From contig MEHQ01002749.1 of NCBI GenBank assembly GCA_008828725.1, forward strand, positions 272,070-336,069: 64,000 bases of DNA, in the 5' to 3' direction. This DNA comes from Saccharina japonica. Taxonomy: Eukaryota; Sar; Phaeophyceae; Laminariales; Laminariaceae. The position numbers and the translations under genes are program-made. Below, piece by piece: positions 21,107-33,499 of the stretch; the first letter of the stretch is position 1; every line of letters begins with the position of its first letter. The notes below the pieces were generated by a model that saw only the letters and a list, made by a program, of their open reading frames with translations, made no database searches and was not told the origin of the DNA.

Positions 21107-21660
21107 GGTTGTTTCTAGAACACTGGTGCGGAATAGAGCCATCGAGGTTTCGCCACACCCGAGGTTGATAATGTCCCCTCTCCGCATTATAAATCCATCC
21201 ATATTCCACTAGCTCCAACGACCCGAGGGCGAAAACGAACACTCCCTAGGTCGATACCGCCTCGCAAGGTGTAGAAACTCCAATCCAACTGACTGATTTA
21301 TGGTTGGCTGGGGCTCACGAAGCCAACGCGTGGCGAGAGTTGCCCCCTGGGACAGCGTCGGAGGTTCCGCCGCACCCGGGGATGACGAGTTCATATCCCC
21401 GGGGTCAGAAAAGCCTTCCATAAATCTACAAATACAACAACCCGGGGACGAAAACGGACCACCCCGGGTCGATGCCGCCCAGCGGCCACTTGCTGTTTCC
21501 AGAAGACTGGTGCAAAATTAAGCCATTGGGATCCCGCCACACCCGGGAAAGATGACGTCCGATCCCCGGATTAGAACTCCCGCCATATTTCTACAACTCC
21601 GACGACCCGAGGACTAAAACGAACGCCCCCCGGGTCGATACCGTCTCGCAAGGTGTGGCC
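21107..21660 (+). repeat. Three diverged tandem copies of about 190 bp
   Basis: Each contains a form of CGCCACACCCG, a TCCCC box, and a ...CGACCCGAGG..AAAACG block followed by GGTCGATACCG. Copies near 21107-21280, 21350-21480 and 21485-21660. Confidence 0.6.
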
Positions 21661-22529
21661 ACACAGCTAACTTCCAATTGGCGGTGGCGCTGAAAGCAGG
21701 GTAAGGTCGGTGGCCCACTACGGCTAGGTGAGATTCCGCGCTTTCGGGATACGAACTACTGTATATGTCTCAAGAAGCTCGACTTGTAACATAAATATTT
21801 GTTCGGCGGGGGTCTACAACTGCGAGGGCTCACAATAGGGGCAGAGGGCAGCCCTTCACGCCGGCGATGCTCATACGAGGGTAGGGCTTCTTACCCTGAT
21901 GCCGCTGGGGGCGAAACCGGGGTAGCAGGAGTTTCGAGCGATCTGCCCCCTCCGGTCAGAAAGCAACGAGTGGTTAGCGACATCAAGGACACAGCGATGC
22001 AATCGGTGTTGAACAAGTTCCCGAAGAGGCATCAAGTGGGGATATTGAGGCTATTAGGGCGAGGTTTTCTTCAGGGGCGAGAAAGGGTAAGTCAAAGCCC
22101 ACGTAGAACTAAAGGGCGAACGAGAAACCCCGAGGCTTCGTCCAGCCTGAGATGTTGAGGGGATCCACGCCGTAGAGGAATCGGCGGGGGTACTGGCCAC
22201 CAAGGCTCAGCAATGGTATCCGCAGCAGGACAAGGACTTCTCCGCGGATGTCACAGAGTATGGCATCGGGCTCTCGGGACTCGAGTCCTGTGTCTCAAGA
22301 GGGCCTTCAGGGAGCGAGAAGCTTTGCCCTGTGGGGGCTTTGGACTAGGGGTACGCCTGCAAGGAGTCAGCATAGGTAGTGTGCACTCCCCGCTGGTGGC
22401 GACGTATGTACAGGATGGGGCGAGGTCGTCTATCCCGCTAGCATAGGGCGCCGAACCGAGTTCCCGAGACCTGAACCCGATGTCGCAAGACACTCGTGTT
22501 ACGGCTAGGTGCCTAGTTCGGGGGGGAGG
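21661..22529. other. No recognised gene
   Basis: A plus-strand frame at 21799-22158 contains SDLPPPVRKQRVVSDIKD and NKFPKRHQVGILRLLGRG, protein-like in composition but of unknown family. It may be a transposon remnant. Confidence 0.25.
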
Positions 22530-22872
22530 GTGTACTCATATCGTGCACGGCCTTAGTCGTATGGCCATAGACCCTCGCATCCCTACAATGTCGGGACGGA
22601 GCACGTTGGGTTTTTAACAACCAGGCAGACATTTCTTGCACCAAGCGCGAAGCGCCGTGAGATATTGGGCGAGTCGTATGCAGGGTGAGCTGCATCCTGC
22701 TAAGAACTGCCTGCGAGGCGTACTTGCATATGAACGACAGCCTCCAATGAATGGATTCAATTTCTGGTGCGGCCACTTCCAGAGACAGCAATGGGTATCA
22801 CTACGTATCTGCCTCGTGGATGCCTTACCATATACACACTACATGATACGATCATTCCCCTTGTGCGAAGAT
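22530..22872 (+). repeat. Direct repeat, copy 1
   Basis: About 340 bp, nearly identical to 23061-23401 (landmark ATGTCGGGACGGAGC at 22589 and 23120, 531 bp apart). A minus-strand frame in each reads SRMQLTLH and QRAPSRHCRDARVYGH, but no function is recognised. Confidence 0.75.
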
Positions 22873-23060
22873 GTGGTTATCAACCCCGCACAAGTGATCT
22901 AACAAGACTGCCAGCATGGGTGACCGCCGAAACAAAAAACAAACAAAAACTGTATCCTGGTTGTCGAGCTCACGCAGTGAGAGGCGTGTTTTATAGCGTC
23001 GTTGCCAACCGACGCCAACCCAACCTATAAATATACAAAATATTTAAAGGGGGGGGGGGG

Positions 23061-23401
23061 TGTACTCATGTTGTGCACGGCCGTAGTCATATGACCATAG
23101 ACCCTCGCATCCCTACAATGTCGGGACGGAGCTCGTTGGGTTTTTATCAACCAGGCAGACATTTCTTGCACCAAGCGCGAAACGCCGTGAGGTATTGGGC
23201 GAGTGGCATGTAGGGTGAGCTGCATCCTGCTAAGAACCGCCTCTGAGGCGGACTTGCATATGGACGACAGCTTCAATGAGTCAATTTAATTTCTGGTGTG
23301 GCCACTTCCGGAGACAGCAATGGGTTTTACTATGTAACTGCCTCGCGGACGCCTTACCATATTAACACTACGTGATACGACCATTCCCCTTGTGCGGAAC
23401 A
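23061..23401 (+). repeat. Direct repeat, copy 2
   Basis: Second copy of 22530-22872, preceded by a G run at about 23048-23060. The shared minus-strand frame is open here too. Confidence 0.75.
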
Positions 23402-24810
23402 AAGGTTCTCCGGGGGGGTTAGGCAGAATCACAAATAATAGGCTCGTTTCTTGGCGAATAAGTCGCCGAACTGATCCGTCGCATTATCAAAAACAACTGC
23501 CGATGACTTACACGCTCTCCACGATTGACGAAAGGGGGCGGGTCTGAGACAAAGTACAGAAATGCAATTTCTGGTAGCGAGTCATGAATGGTCGACAGTG
23601 CTCTTTATATGTTTCCCGGAGCGGCCCCCTTCAAAAGCATGGGCCGACGATCGAAAGAAAACCAAGGCCGTTGTACAAGTGATGACCAACGGTCTTAACG
23701 AAGGTGACCGTTAGCAAGTTAGTTGAACTCTACATAAAAGGGATGGGGTGGCGTGAGTCCAATTTGTCTTCGGTTGTTTGTTCGGTGGCGCGCATACAAG
23801 TACTGCGGTTTCGAAAACCGGTATGTTTTCCGTTTTGTTTTACACGAGGGATACCATTTATTGTATCATTCCTCCCTGCTGACATCGACATAGCAGTATA
23901 AGTATGCCTCGTCTTTTCGACATGCTAACTCATACGCTATTAGACATGGACCCTAGAGGGTGTCGGGGCTCTTCCATCTACAAAGGAGAACCTCCATTGC
24001 TGTGATCATTTCCTGAAACAAGATTTCCGAGAAGCACCGGTTTTGAACTTTATTGGGCTCCGGTTGAGTATCTTACCCCTACTCTGACCACGGCAGAGAC
24101 TGTCGACGGTCCAACGAGAGGCTCGAGTAGGTTTTCCTATTGGGGTTTCCTTGTTGGAATCGTGTTCGAAACGCTGTCATCAGCGTGAGGAAGAAACCTA
24201 TTCGAGGGTAGCAGATGTGTGCATCGTGTTATTTGTGTTAGTTTGTGGCACCGTTCCCGGCGAAGAAGGCGTCGGATCGATCCGACGCTTCAAACAGAAA
24301 TGTGGCCTACTATGAGCTACACAAGGTCAATGGTCCTAGGGGGATACCGCGATACTTAGAAAAGGAGAAATCGCTTCGGCAGGGAGTCATCACATGCCAA
24401 AAACAAAAAACAAAAAAAATGTATTGCGGCTGTAAACAAAACTTAACGAATACGTTCTCGTACTTAGAACCGGAGGGGCAACATAACGTGATCGACACAC
24501 CTCGGAAGCTCGAAAGGGACGAAATTTGAAACAGCAAAACAGTATCTACGAAAGCGTGTACTGAGTGAGAACACGGAGTGAGGACGAACAAACTCCCCCA
24601 AAAATGGTTGATTGGCAGCGTTTAGTTTTTAGGCAGTAGTGGGAAAAAAAAAACACAAAACAAAACAAGGGAAATCAAGATAGCTAAACCTAAAAGCTCG
24701 ACTGACTGAATCGTTTAACGGCAGTAGTTATGTGTGCATGTGCGATTCAGAGTATATGAAAAACAAAACACGTAATAGCTTTTCGCTGGAAGACAATGGA
24801 TGCGTGAAAA
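23402..24810. other. No feature seen
   Basis: Unique-looking sequence with only short frames, immediately left of the triplicated region. Confidence 0.5.
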
Positions 24811-25523
24811 CGCCAATTTAACAGCGATCGAACCGCATAGAACACACCTGCAGGTTGAGTTCCGATGCTTTAGAGAGAAAAGGTTGCTGGCAAAGGTACC
24901 TGTGAATTGAACCATGATCCCTACAGTCCGTCTACTATCAAACCGAACACAGAGCTTTTTGCTAGCGCAGCAGTACAACGTGAATGTGGAATATGTCTGC
25001 ACACACTTGTTTACTGCCACCGGTCCAGACTCGACTACCACATCGAAAGTATAGGCCCTCTACGCGAAAATCAGCACTGAACTAACTTGGCCAGGGTATA
25101 TTTCCCAAAAGTCACAACTCCATGATTATTTTCCCTGAATCGACAACGTCTTTCCCAGAGTCACAATGACCGCTATGCCAAATCGTCGGCTCTTCCTGGC
25201 CACCCCAAGCGCCACGTTTGCGACGAAGCGTGAATGACAGTTCAAGTTGGGCCATACCTCACATGCTTTACTGACAAAAAAATCCCTAAAACCATCCTCG
25301 GGGGTTTGGGCACGAAAACAAAGAATCTGCGCCGAGCAATACCTCGCCCAAGCTATTTTTTGTCGGCGAGGAGACGCCAAGCCTCCAAATGCACCACAAT
25401 TCGAGCAACGAAAACAGATCGCCATACTTGAACAAGCCATTGAAGGGTACGACAGAAGCGAGTAGAGCGTTTTGTCGGATTTACCCGACCCCTAGCCCTA
25501 GCCCTAACCTCGAGAGATACGGG

Positions 25524-25795
25524 GACGCATGCTACGGTAGAGGTTCACCATGTTTTTTTTTCTCTGAGCGTGGTCACCTGAGGAAGCTCTATATGCATGC
25601 CTCCACCCAAAAACTGATTTTGGAAGAAAATAAAAAGTATGCTACTCGTACCCGATGAACCCCCATGGCCTAAGTAGAAATAGAAAACAAAATTCCAACA
25701 CAAGCACGAAAAAAACCGACCAGTTTGGGTCAAGAAGCGCCGACGTTCAGAATTGTGTTCAGCCCAAAAGGGCTACCTGTATCGTAGCACGCGTA
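25524..25795 (+). mobile_element. MITE, 4-bp-TSD family, beside the 3' end of gene A
   Basis: 272 bp. Starts GACGCATGCTACGGTAGAGG and ends TGTATCGTAGCACGCGTA. Flanks CGGG and TGGG. It lies about 45 bp beyond the stop of EsV-1-7 gene A and is absent from the matching places in B and C. Confidence 0.75.
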
Positions 25796-25840
25796 TGGGG
25801 CCCCTGGAGACGAAATAACCCGCTGTACAGCAAGTCGTGT

Positions 25841-27784
25841 TCAAAAGGTACACTCAGGCTTAATTGTCAGCGTCAGCGATTGGTTCCCTGTAGCACGCGA
25901 GGGCGACGTGCGCGACACGCGCTTACGATCGTGTGACTTCACTGCAAGAACAAGGCCGTCCTCGAGTGGACCGTGACTCCGGCAGTGGGACGGCTGTTGG
26001 CCGCTTAGTCCCCATGCCGAAATCTTCCTACAGCCCCCCACCTTGCATCGGGCTTTGAAGTTTACGACAGGGCCGTCCACGATATCGTACTTATGATCAG
26101 CGCAAGCGGTCCCGGCACCGACAGCCAGTGATCCCCATGAAGGCTGCCTCGTGCAGGAATCATGCGCGCAGAGCCTCTTGCGGGTGCTGACTGGTTCGTC
26201 CTCGGCATGCTGCTCGCAGTACGCCGAAGTGATACTGTCTTCGGCATTAAACACAGGTGATTTCACGCAAGTGGCGTGTAAGCAACACCTGCGTTCGACC
26301 TTAATCTTCCCGTCCTCAGCATGCTGCTTGCAGTACGCCGTTTTCTTGCTACCTGTGGTGTCAAAGGATGCTGCCTTCCTGCAGGGGGCGTGTGAACAGC
26401 GTTTCCTGGTGACCATGCCGTCCTGCGCATGTTGCTTGCAGTACTTTTCCGTCTTGCTACCCTCAAACCAGAAAGAAGGTGTCGTTGTGCAGGTGCCATG
26501 TGAGCAACGCCTGGTGACGACGTTGATCATCCCGTCCTCAGCATGCCGCTTGCAGTACGCCGCCCTTTTGCTGCCTATGACGTTGAAGGACGGTTCCTTC
26601 ATGCAGGGAAAGTGTGAACAGATCTTGCCGAGGACCTTGACCATGCCGTCCTGCGCATGTTGCTTGCAGTACGCCACCGATTTGATGCCATCCAAGTTGA
26701 AGTACGCTCTCGCCGTGCAGTCATCATGTGCGCAACGCTTGCAGGAGACGTCGATCATGCCGTCTGCAGCATGTTGCTTGCAGTAGGTCGCCGTCTTGTT
26801 CCCCTCAACACTGAAATAAGGTACCCTTGTGCAGGTGTCATGTGAGCAACGCTTGTTGCAAACGTTGATCATCCCGTCCTTAGCATGCCGCATGCAGTAT
26901 ATCGGCATCTTGCTACCTGTGACGTTGAACGAAGGTTGAATCTTACAGGAATCGTGTAGACAACGCCTGCTGCGGACGTTGACCATCCCGGCCTGAGCAT
27001 GTTGTTTACAGTACGCCGGCGTCCCGCTGCTCTTGATATTGAAGCAAGGGATCCTCGTGCAAGTTGCATATAAGCAGTGTTTACTGATCACGTTGACCAT
27101 TCCGTCTGCAGCATGCTGCATGCAGTGCGTCGCCATCTTGCTTCCCTCGACATTGAAGCAAGGGGTCCTGGTGCAAGAGACTTCTGCGCAAGATGCTTGA
27201 GGACCGCGCTTCCTGCAGACATTCACCATGCCGTGCTTAGCATGTTTCTTGCAGTACGCCGGCCTCTTGATACCGTCAGCGTTGAAATTAGCCCTAGTCG
27301 TGCAGTTGGCCTGCAAGCAACGCTTGCAAGTGACGTCGACCATGCCGTCCTCGGCATGCGGCTTGCAATACAGACCCGTCTTGCTGCCCTCAACATTGAA
27401 CGAAGGCCACTTTGAGCAGGTGGCATGTGAGCAACGCTTGCTGCGGACGTCGATCATGCCGTCCTCAGCATGCTGCTTGCAGTACATTGACGTCTTCCGG
27501 CCTTCAAAATTATAGGAAGACACCTTCGAGCACGTGGCGTGTGAGCAAAACCGTGAGCGAACGTTTGCGATGATGACGTTTCGGTGCTGCTTGCGAGTCG
27601 CCGACACGTTCCTGCCGTCAACCTCGAAGGAGCGTTTACTTGTGCGGGCGCCGCGCAAGCTCCGCTTGTCGGATACGTCGATCATGCCGTCCTTAGCGTG
27701 CTGCTTGCAGTAAACCGCCAGCTTGCCGCCTTGAGTTCTATAGGCCGCACTTTTCGTGCAAAGCTTGTTCGAACAACGGCCCAT
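25841..27784 (-). CDS. EsV-1-7 repeat protein, paralogue A (647 aa)
   Basis: The protein is almost entirely tandem repeats with the spacing C-x4-C-x16-C-x2-H-x12, a 38-residue period, which is the EsV-1-7 repeat of brown algae. The four ligands imply one zinc ion per repeat. Family members include the Ectocarpus developmental regulator IMMEDIATE UPRIGHT; the biochemical role is unknown. I count 16 repeats. The second has lost its cysteines (it begins SLRGA), and the sixth lacks its first Cys (GPQASC). This copy has one repeat more than B and C (beginning CSHFPC, after the tenth), and one linker is two residues short (AQDGMVTRKR). I start at the ATG of MGRCSNK, shared by all three paralogues. 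The frame stays open upstream but begins with TTG there, and the upstream ATG that is in frame in copy B is out of frame here. There is no signal peptide, membrane segment or visible intron. A MITE begins 190 bp upstream and another lies about 45 bp past the stop. Family call is firm; cellular role is not. Confidence 0.9.
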   Translation of the reverse strand: MGRCSNKLCTKSAAYRTQGGKLAVYCKQHAKDGMIDVSDKRSLRGARTSKRSFEVDGRNVSATRKQHRNVIIANVRSRFCSHATCSKVSSYNFEGRKTSMYCKQHAEDGMIDVRSKRCSHATCSKWPSFNVEGSKTGLYCKPHAEDGMVDVTCKRCLQANCTTRANFNADGIKRPAYCKKHAKHGMVNVCRKRGPQASCAEVSCTRTPCFNVEGSKMATHCMQHAADGMVNVISKHCLYATCTRIPCFNIKSSGTPAYCKQHAQAGMVNVRSRRCLHDSCKIQPSFNVTGSKMPIYCMRHAKDGMINVCNKRCSHDTCTRVPYFSVEGNKTATYCKQHAADGMIDVSCKRCAHDDCTARAYFNLDGIKSVAYCKQHAQDGMVKVLGKICSHFPCMKEPSFNVIGSKRAAYCKRHAEDGMINVVTRRCSHGTCTTTPSFWFEGSKTEKYCKQHAQDGMVTRKRCSHAPCRKAASFDTTGSKKTAYCKQHAEDGKIKVERRCCLHATCVKSPVFNAEDSITSAYCEQHAEDEPVSTRKRLCAHDSCTRQPSWGSLAVGAGTACADHKYDIVDGPVVNFKARCKVGGCRKISAWGLSGQQPSHCRSHGPLEDGLVLAVKSHDRKRVSRTSPSRATGNQSLTLTIKPECTF

Positions 27785-27973
27785 TGTCGGCCTGGAGTGC
27801 CCCAGTGGAACTGCTGATACAAGCAAACGAGGGGGCTGGGGCCAGGGAAGACTCAACCATCTACGCAGCAGTTAGAAACGAGTCGTAGTGGGTACACAGG
27901 TAAGAGCGTTTTTAATTTCAGACCCTCTTTGTTTCGTTGGTTGCGTAGAGCTGCATTCTAAGTTGGTCCTGCG
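27785..27973 (-). promoter_or_regulatory. 5' flank of EsV-1-7 gene A
   Basis: The interval between the ATG and the first upstream MITE is shared with the other two copies. It includes conserved words such as CAGCAGTTAGAAACGAGTC near 27870. No TATA box is obvious. It is called regulatory only because of its position and conservation among paralogues. Confidence 0.35.
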
Positions 27974-29059
27974 GACGCATACCACGATAGAGGTGCGCCA
28001 TGCATTTTTCTGACCGTGGTCACTCGTGGAGAGCCCCATACCTCACCCTCTAAATGTTTTTGGAGGGGGAAAATAAGTGCTACCCAATGACAATTTCCGC
28101 ATGACTTCAGTGCAAAAGCAAACATATCGCGACGCGAGAAAGAAATTCCGGCCATTTTGGGCGAAGACCTATGCCAATGGGAAAGCGATGTTGCCGTAAA
28201 CAGTTTGAATTCCTAAGATCCCCGCCAGATTTTTCCAGAACAAGCTTGATATGGGACCGATTCTTAAAATGCAATGTTCCCAACTTTTGGAAAAGCCCGA
28301 CGAAGACAATTCTGGGGCCGATGTTGGGATAAGATCGGCTTGAGAAAAACCCAGGCGGATGTTAGTTCGAAGCGGCGAGATTCCGAGTCCTCGACAGACA
28401 TGGATCGACAAAACCAACGACTGCGTCATGATTTTTGAACGCGGTGCGTTCGTTACGGGCTCCGACCCACCCTAGCGTCACCGTGTTCTCACGATGGCCG
28501 GTGATATGTGGCGGGTGCTGGCCAGGCGTATGATAAACAAACAATTTGCTGCTGGTGTGCATAAAACAGACGACAACATTTCTCGATCCGTCTCAAATGG
28601 CAAAACATAGGGTTTTCTTCGGGTTTGGAAGAAGAACGTAGGACGCCGCCGGCAAGCTGTTGCCCCTAGACCGTGGATCCACCTTCTACCTTCGAGGCCG
28701 TCATCTACACTGGTTGGCCTTGGCCGACACGAAGCGGGTTGGCCGTGGGCTGAGTCTAAGTCGAGATCGAAGGTCTATCGTCGCACGAGCTGATATTTAT
28801 CAGGGTGTTGACGATTTGCATTGAGAAAAAACAAACTGCGCCGCCTGCAGCTGTTTGAAAACGAATGAGAAAAAATGAAACATGTGTTTCCCTTTATCCC
28901 CATAGTGGCGGTACGAGCGGATCTTCAGCCTGAAATTTCAAGGGAAATATTTGAGACATCGCTTTGAAACATCGCTTTCTCATTGGCATAGGCCTAATGA
29001 GCCCCGTATTTGACGAACGGTTTCAGCTAAAACGTGCTACGTCTATCGTGGCATGCGTC
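27974..29059 (+). mobile_element. MITE, 4-bp-TSD family, interrupted by a second transposon
   Basis: Starts GACGCATACCACGATAGAGG, ends TATCGTGGCATGCGTC, and is flanked by TGCG on both sides (27970-27973, 29060-29063). The 257-bp body is split by an 828-bp insert. The orthologous copies at 43853 and 58849 are uninterrupted, so this MITE predates the triplication. Confidence 0.8.
28166..28993. mobile_element. TIR transposon nested in the MITE of unit A
   Basis: Inverted ends: ACCTATGCCAATGGGAAAGC on the left and GCTTTCTCATTGGCATAGGC on the right. Units B and C read straight across the site (TTGGGCTAAGGAGCCC), proving an insertion in A. The target duplication is probably C(G/T)AA, or TA. The interior has no convincing transposase, so it is non-autonomous and of unassigned superfamily. 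Confidence 0.75.
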
Positions 29060-31436
29060 TGCGATCCAGTTAAACCGTGTGAACCCCCACCACGGCCCAA
29101 AGCAGGACCAAGCAGCGACTCGATGGCGTTTTTCGTGTAGAGCGGTACGATGGCATGACCAACGAGGGGTAACTAGTTCAGGGGTACTACGACGCATTAG
29201 CGTTTGAAAGTGCGAGGCCATAACCCAGAGAATTGGCTAACGGTATTATTGTCGGTGACACTTCGAATCCTCGTACAATAGACAAGTGGAGAACGAACGA
29301 TGGAGGTGAACAAGCGCCATGAGCGGTTTTCGTGGGGAATCAAAACTACCCGTGAGACTAATTGGGGGCTTGCCAACCGGGTGTAGCGTGCGAGCATTAA
29401 GACGAACCGAACACCTTTTCTGCGTTGCGACTCAGCCCACTTCAGATCGATGCATTTGGTGTTAAGCTCGAAGGGCTGTGGTCACCACGTCCGGAGTTTC
29501 CGCAATCGCGTGAATTCCGTGATCCCGTACACGAGAGCAAACGTCGTATTTCCTTCAGGGAAACCGGTCACACCACGGACGGGTGGGGCCAAGCTCATGT
29601 TGACTAGTATTGTCCTCTAAACGACTGCACGAGATGGCGATGGGCAGTATCCGAATACATTCGGCTGTTCAGAAACTGCCGACAAGCTGTACACCCGGAG
29701 AGCGTGTCAAACCTACGAGCTCATAGGTCGTAGGGAATTGACCACACAAAGTACTACGGGTTCGAAATGTCTGTCTCTCTCTACTGGAGTTCATATAGCT
29801 AACACGACCATGAACAGGCCGTTCCTGCATGGTTTCGCCTACAGTGTATACATGGGTACCAGATCCGTGGTTTAGTGTATTTTGTGCATCACCTCCAACA
29901 CATGCTACCTAAACTGCTGAACTAACCCTCCCACAAGGAGCGTCTGTAACTTCGTCGTGTTAAGATGAAGACTAGAACATGCATGGACTTTTTGGTCAGC
30001 ATGAAACATGCCTCGGCAGCGATCGAGCTCCAGGACACTGCGGCGACTTGACTGTATGCGATCGAGAGGTATGTGACTTTTCGCGTGCTACCGATGCTGC
30101 ACCGTATCGGGCTTAGGCGAAAATGCCAGCGATCCGCAGCTCGACGGACTCAAGCCTCTCGCGGACGCCCGCATCCTGACGGCACATATACCGGCAACCT
30201 ATATACTACGGTTAGTGGTTTCACGACAATTCGAAGCACACAAATCGATAGCGCCGAGTAAAGAGGACACGAAAAACACAGGAAATATTTGGACGGTGAG
30301 GGTACAAGGTTTCCAGGAATTTAGACCTGAATTAAAAGCAACTATTAGTTTGGTGTGTATAAGTCGTATTCCGTGTGGGGTGTTTCGTGGAACATTGCAC
30401 AGCAACAGTATACCTGAACCCGGACACATAATTATTACTCCATGTAGGACTAGTATTGGGTCTACATTTGAAAACAGTACGGCCCCACCGACAAACCGAT
30501 ATAAATGAACTGATTGCTTGATTGGCCATAGGAAAATTGTCCTGGTATCAACTCGCCACTGGCTGGACATGACTGAAGGAAGAACACGACCCAACGAGGA
30601 TCGAGTTACGTCATAAGCGAGTTGGCGTCTTTGGGAAGGACCGCAGTACCATGCCAATCAGCATGGGGTGGGGGTACTGATATGAAACGCTCGGCGTAAT
30701 GGGTCTCCAGGATACGTGTTCAGCTGAGTACGCAATAACAACAAACCTGTGGCAGTATGGCTCCTGAAAAGGGAATTTCGTAAAGCGGCAGGAACAGCTA
30801 CAATAGTAAAGACACGTACATACCTGGTCGTCAACAACACGGTGACATCAGTACCCTTTAAAAGGCAAACCAATACGCACGTTAGACATATAAACAATTT
30901 GTGCACTACCTGGTACACATACCTATATACTCGTACCTCGAGGAAGAATATAGGTGAACCTACTCATATGTCAATGAACACGACAAACGCTGATAGGTTG
31001 GGGAATAAAATGTTGAGGCTGCGGCAAAAAAAGTATTTCCGGTGCGAAGGTTGCACATGCTCCGTAAAACTGCTCGGCAGTACAATTGCTACCTTATCGT
31101 CACCGTCAAAGTTGTACCTGCTGTGCGTAAAACAATCCAGCCAATGACGCGTTATTACCGCTCTGGGCTCCAGGCAACGTGTATACGATTCGTGGATTAG
31201 TAAGAACTCTTCGATTAACCCGAGCACAACATACAAATGTTTGTAGGAGCAAAGCATCATAGGTTGCGGCTGGGCAAACGTGACGCTCTGGCCATACTGA
31301 CAGCCCGTTCCTTTCCGAACAGCACAACACATATTGGGGGAGACCTACTTGATGCAGTAGTGGGGTTCGCCGCACGAAAGGGAACACTGGAATCATCTAA
31401 ACTGTATGCAAAAAGGTACGAAGACTTCATACACAA

Positions 31437-31783
31437 CCGGTCGCCCCGGTAGTCTAGTGCCTAGCTCCAAAAGATACTACGAGTAGCAGTACCCGAGTTC
31501 GGATCCCAAGGTAGTGAGATTTTTTACTGTATTTGCTAAAATAAAAAAGGATCCAATTGCTGAGAGCGCCTTCCTAGCGTGGGTAGCGGAATTCGGCGTG
31601 AGTCGACGAGGGAAGAAAGTGCTTAAATATTATCGCGCTTAAACTGCAAGGCGCGTACCGTAGTGGGGAGGGAGGAGAATAGCCTATTCCGTGACTCGGG
31701 ATTTAACTTACGACTAAGAGGGAGACATAAAGCAAGGGCGAAGATCACAAAATGGGATGGAAATAAAAAACAAAATAAACAAA
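31437..31783 (+). mobile_element. tRNA-headed SINE, unit A (shared with C)
   Basis: Starts CCGGTCGCCCCGGTAGTCTA, B box GAGTTCGGATCCC, body and tail AAATGGGATGGAAATAAAAA. Orthologous in position to 62077-62418, so older than the triplication; B has lost this region. Confidence 0.8.
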
Positions 31784-33499
31784 CTCGGCGCCGTCCATAG
31801 GCAGGTGAAGTGAGAAGACATCGACCCTAGAATGGTCACTCGTTGAAAAGACCTTTGGACTAGTCATTTGCAACAGTACCAGGGTACACCTCCCGGCATG
31901 CGTTGATAAAACACACAAAGACTACACAGTTACGGCAGGAAGAAATCGGGTTCAAACCCGGCAGTGATGTGCCGTCGTTGAACGACATTGCAGCCTATTT
32001 CAATTTCGGGACTACTGCGTACTTGAGAGTACGTGCACATTTTAAGTGGCAAAGGCAATGTCATTGACGCCATATCGTATCCGCGTTATCGGCTATTGAG
32101 GGGTAATGGGATGGAACGTATCAGTACTCCCCGGCACACCTCCTGACACAATGCACACAGCCATAAGCAATTTGACTGCGACCGCAATCGAAAATCGTCC
32201 CAAGGAAACCGCACAACTACTGACGGCAGCGCATGGTGTAGGTGACCGTCACGTTTTTGACTCGTCACTTTGACTTGTCGGGGGCTCTTTCAGGTTGGTG
32301 TGTAAATGTGACACCAATGAACGGCGTCTACAGTGAGACCACCAGAACTTAGTGTAGAGATAGACTGGTATATTAAGTCCTGTTTTTGAACCTACCGGAG
32401 ACCACGTAAGTATTCGCCATGTTGTCTGGCGTAATGTGAACCTTCCTGCTGTCACATGGAAATTATGAAGCACCCAGAAAACGGTGCATAGGCACCGTGA
32501 CATACACGCAACCATATTGCCAGGCATGTAGGGGTAAGTATTATTGCACCACGTTGCTGACGTAGGTCATAACGCAGTATCGTTGACTGCGTTGTAGGCG
32601 GTCACGCGGCTACGGGACAAAACGCCCCAAAAATGAACGACGATGGTGAAACACTACGGACAGGGTACGTGTTTATACGATCACGCCAAGTTAAACATCG
32701 GCTGCCTTTGATGTAGTCTATGCCGAACTGCTGTAATTCAGATGAGGAACCCAGAGAGGGTCAAACCATAGTGTGGCTACGTAGCGTAGCTAAGAACGAT
32801 AAAGACAGAGATGGTGTTAGGGCGACAAAAGCGGCGAAGAACCTTGCCACGCGACGGACATAAGAACTACCGCGCCCCCGGTACGATCCCATACCCCGGC
32901 GAACCGGCACTACACTACGCGATGCTGCCAATTGGATACTGCAATTTGTCTCTTGTCAAATGCACCGCCCAGAGGTGTTGACCGAGGTTTGAGGAAAGTT
33001 GTGGGGTCAGCCGGATGATCCAGACCCTCTCGGGGCCAGGATAGCTGAAGCACCGAAGGGTTGTGAGCACTCTAGTCGACCCCAGTACATATGCAGAGGC
33101 ATTGTATATATCTTGAAGGAGTAGGCACATGACAACGATCATGTACCCAGTACGTCTACTGATTAGGACAGGTTTAAACCACAATGCGCATGCAGTTTGG
33201 TGCATCATGGAGACGCCCGAAGAGGAGAGGCTACAGCGCCATCGACGCCGACGGCAAACTTGATAGCTACAAGGGCTACGACGAATATGCGGGGGGGGGG
33301 CGTCAACAAGGAAGGAATACACGACGCGGTGGTGGGCAGAGATACTAGAAGAAGCGAATGCGACTACGAATAAAACAGCAGCCGCAGGAAGCGCCAAGAT
33401 GTGCAATAATATAAGGGAGGGGGGTGGGCTACCGTTCAGACAGGGGGATACGACGAGCATATCAAACTTCTGCGTCGTGGGCGCCGAAACGTACGTATA

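Noticed and set aside
25485..25510. Interstitial telomere (CCCTAGCCCTAGCCCTAACC)
   Set aside because: Only three imperfect units; it may be an accident of sequence.
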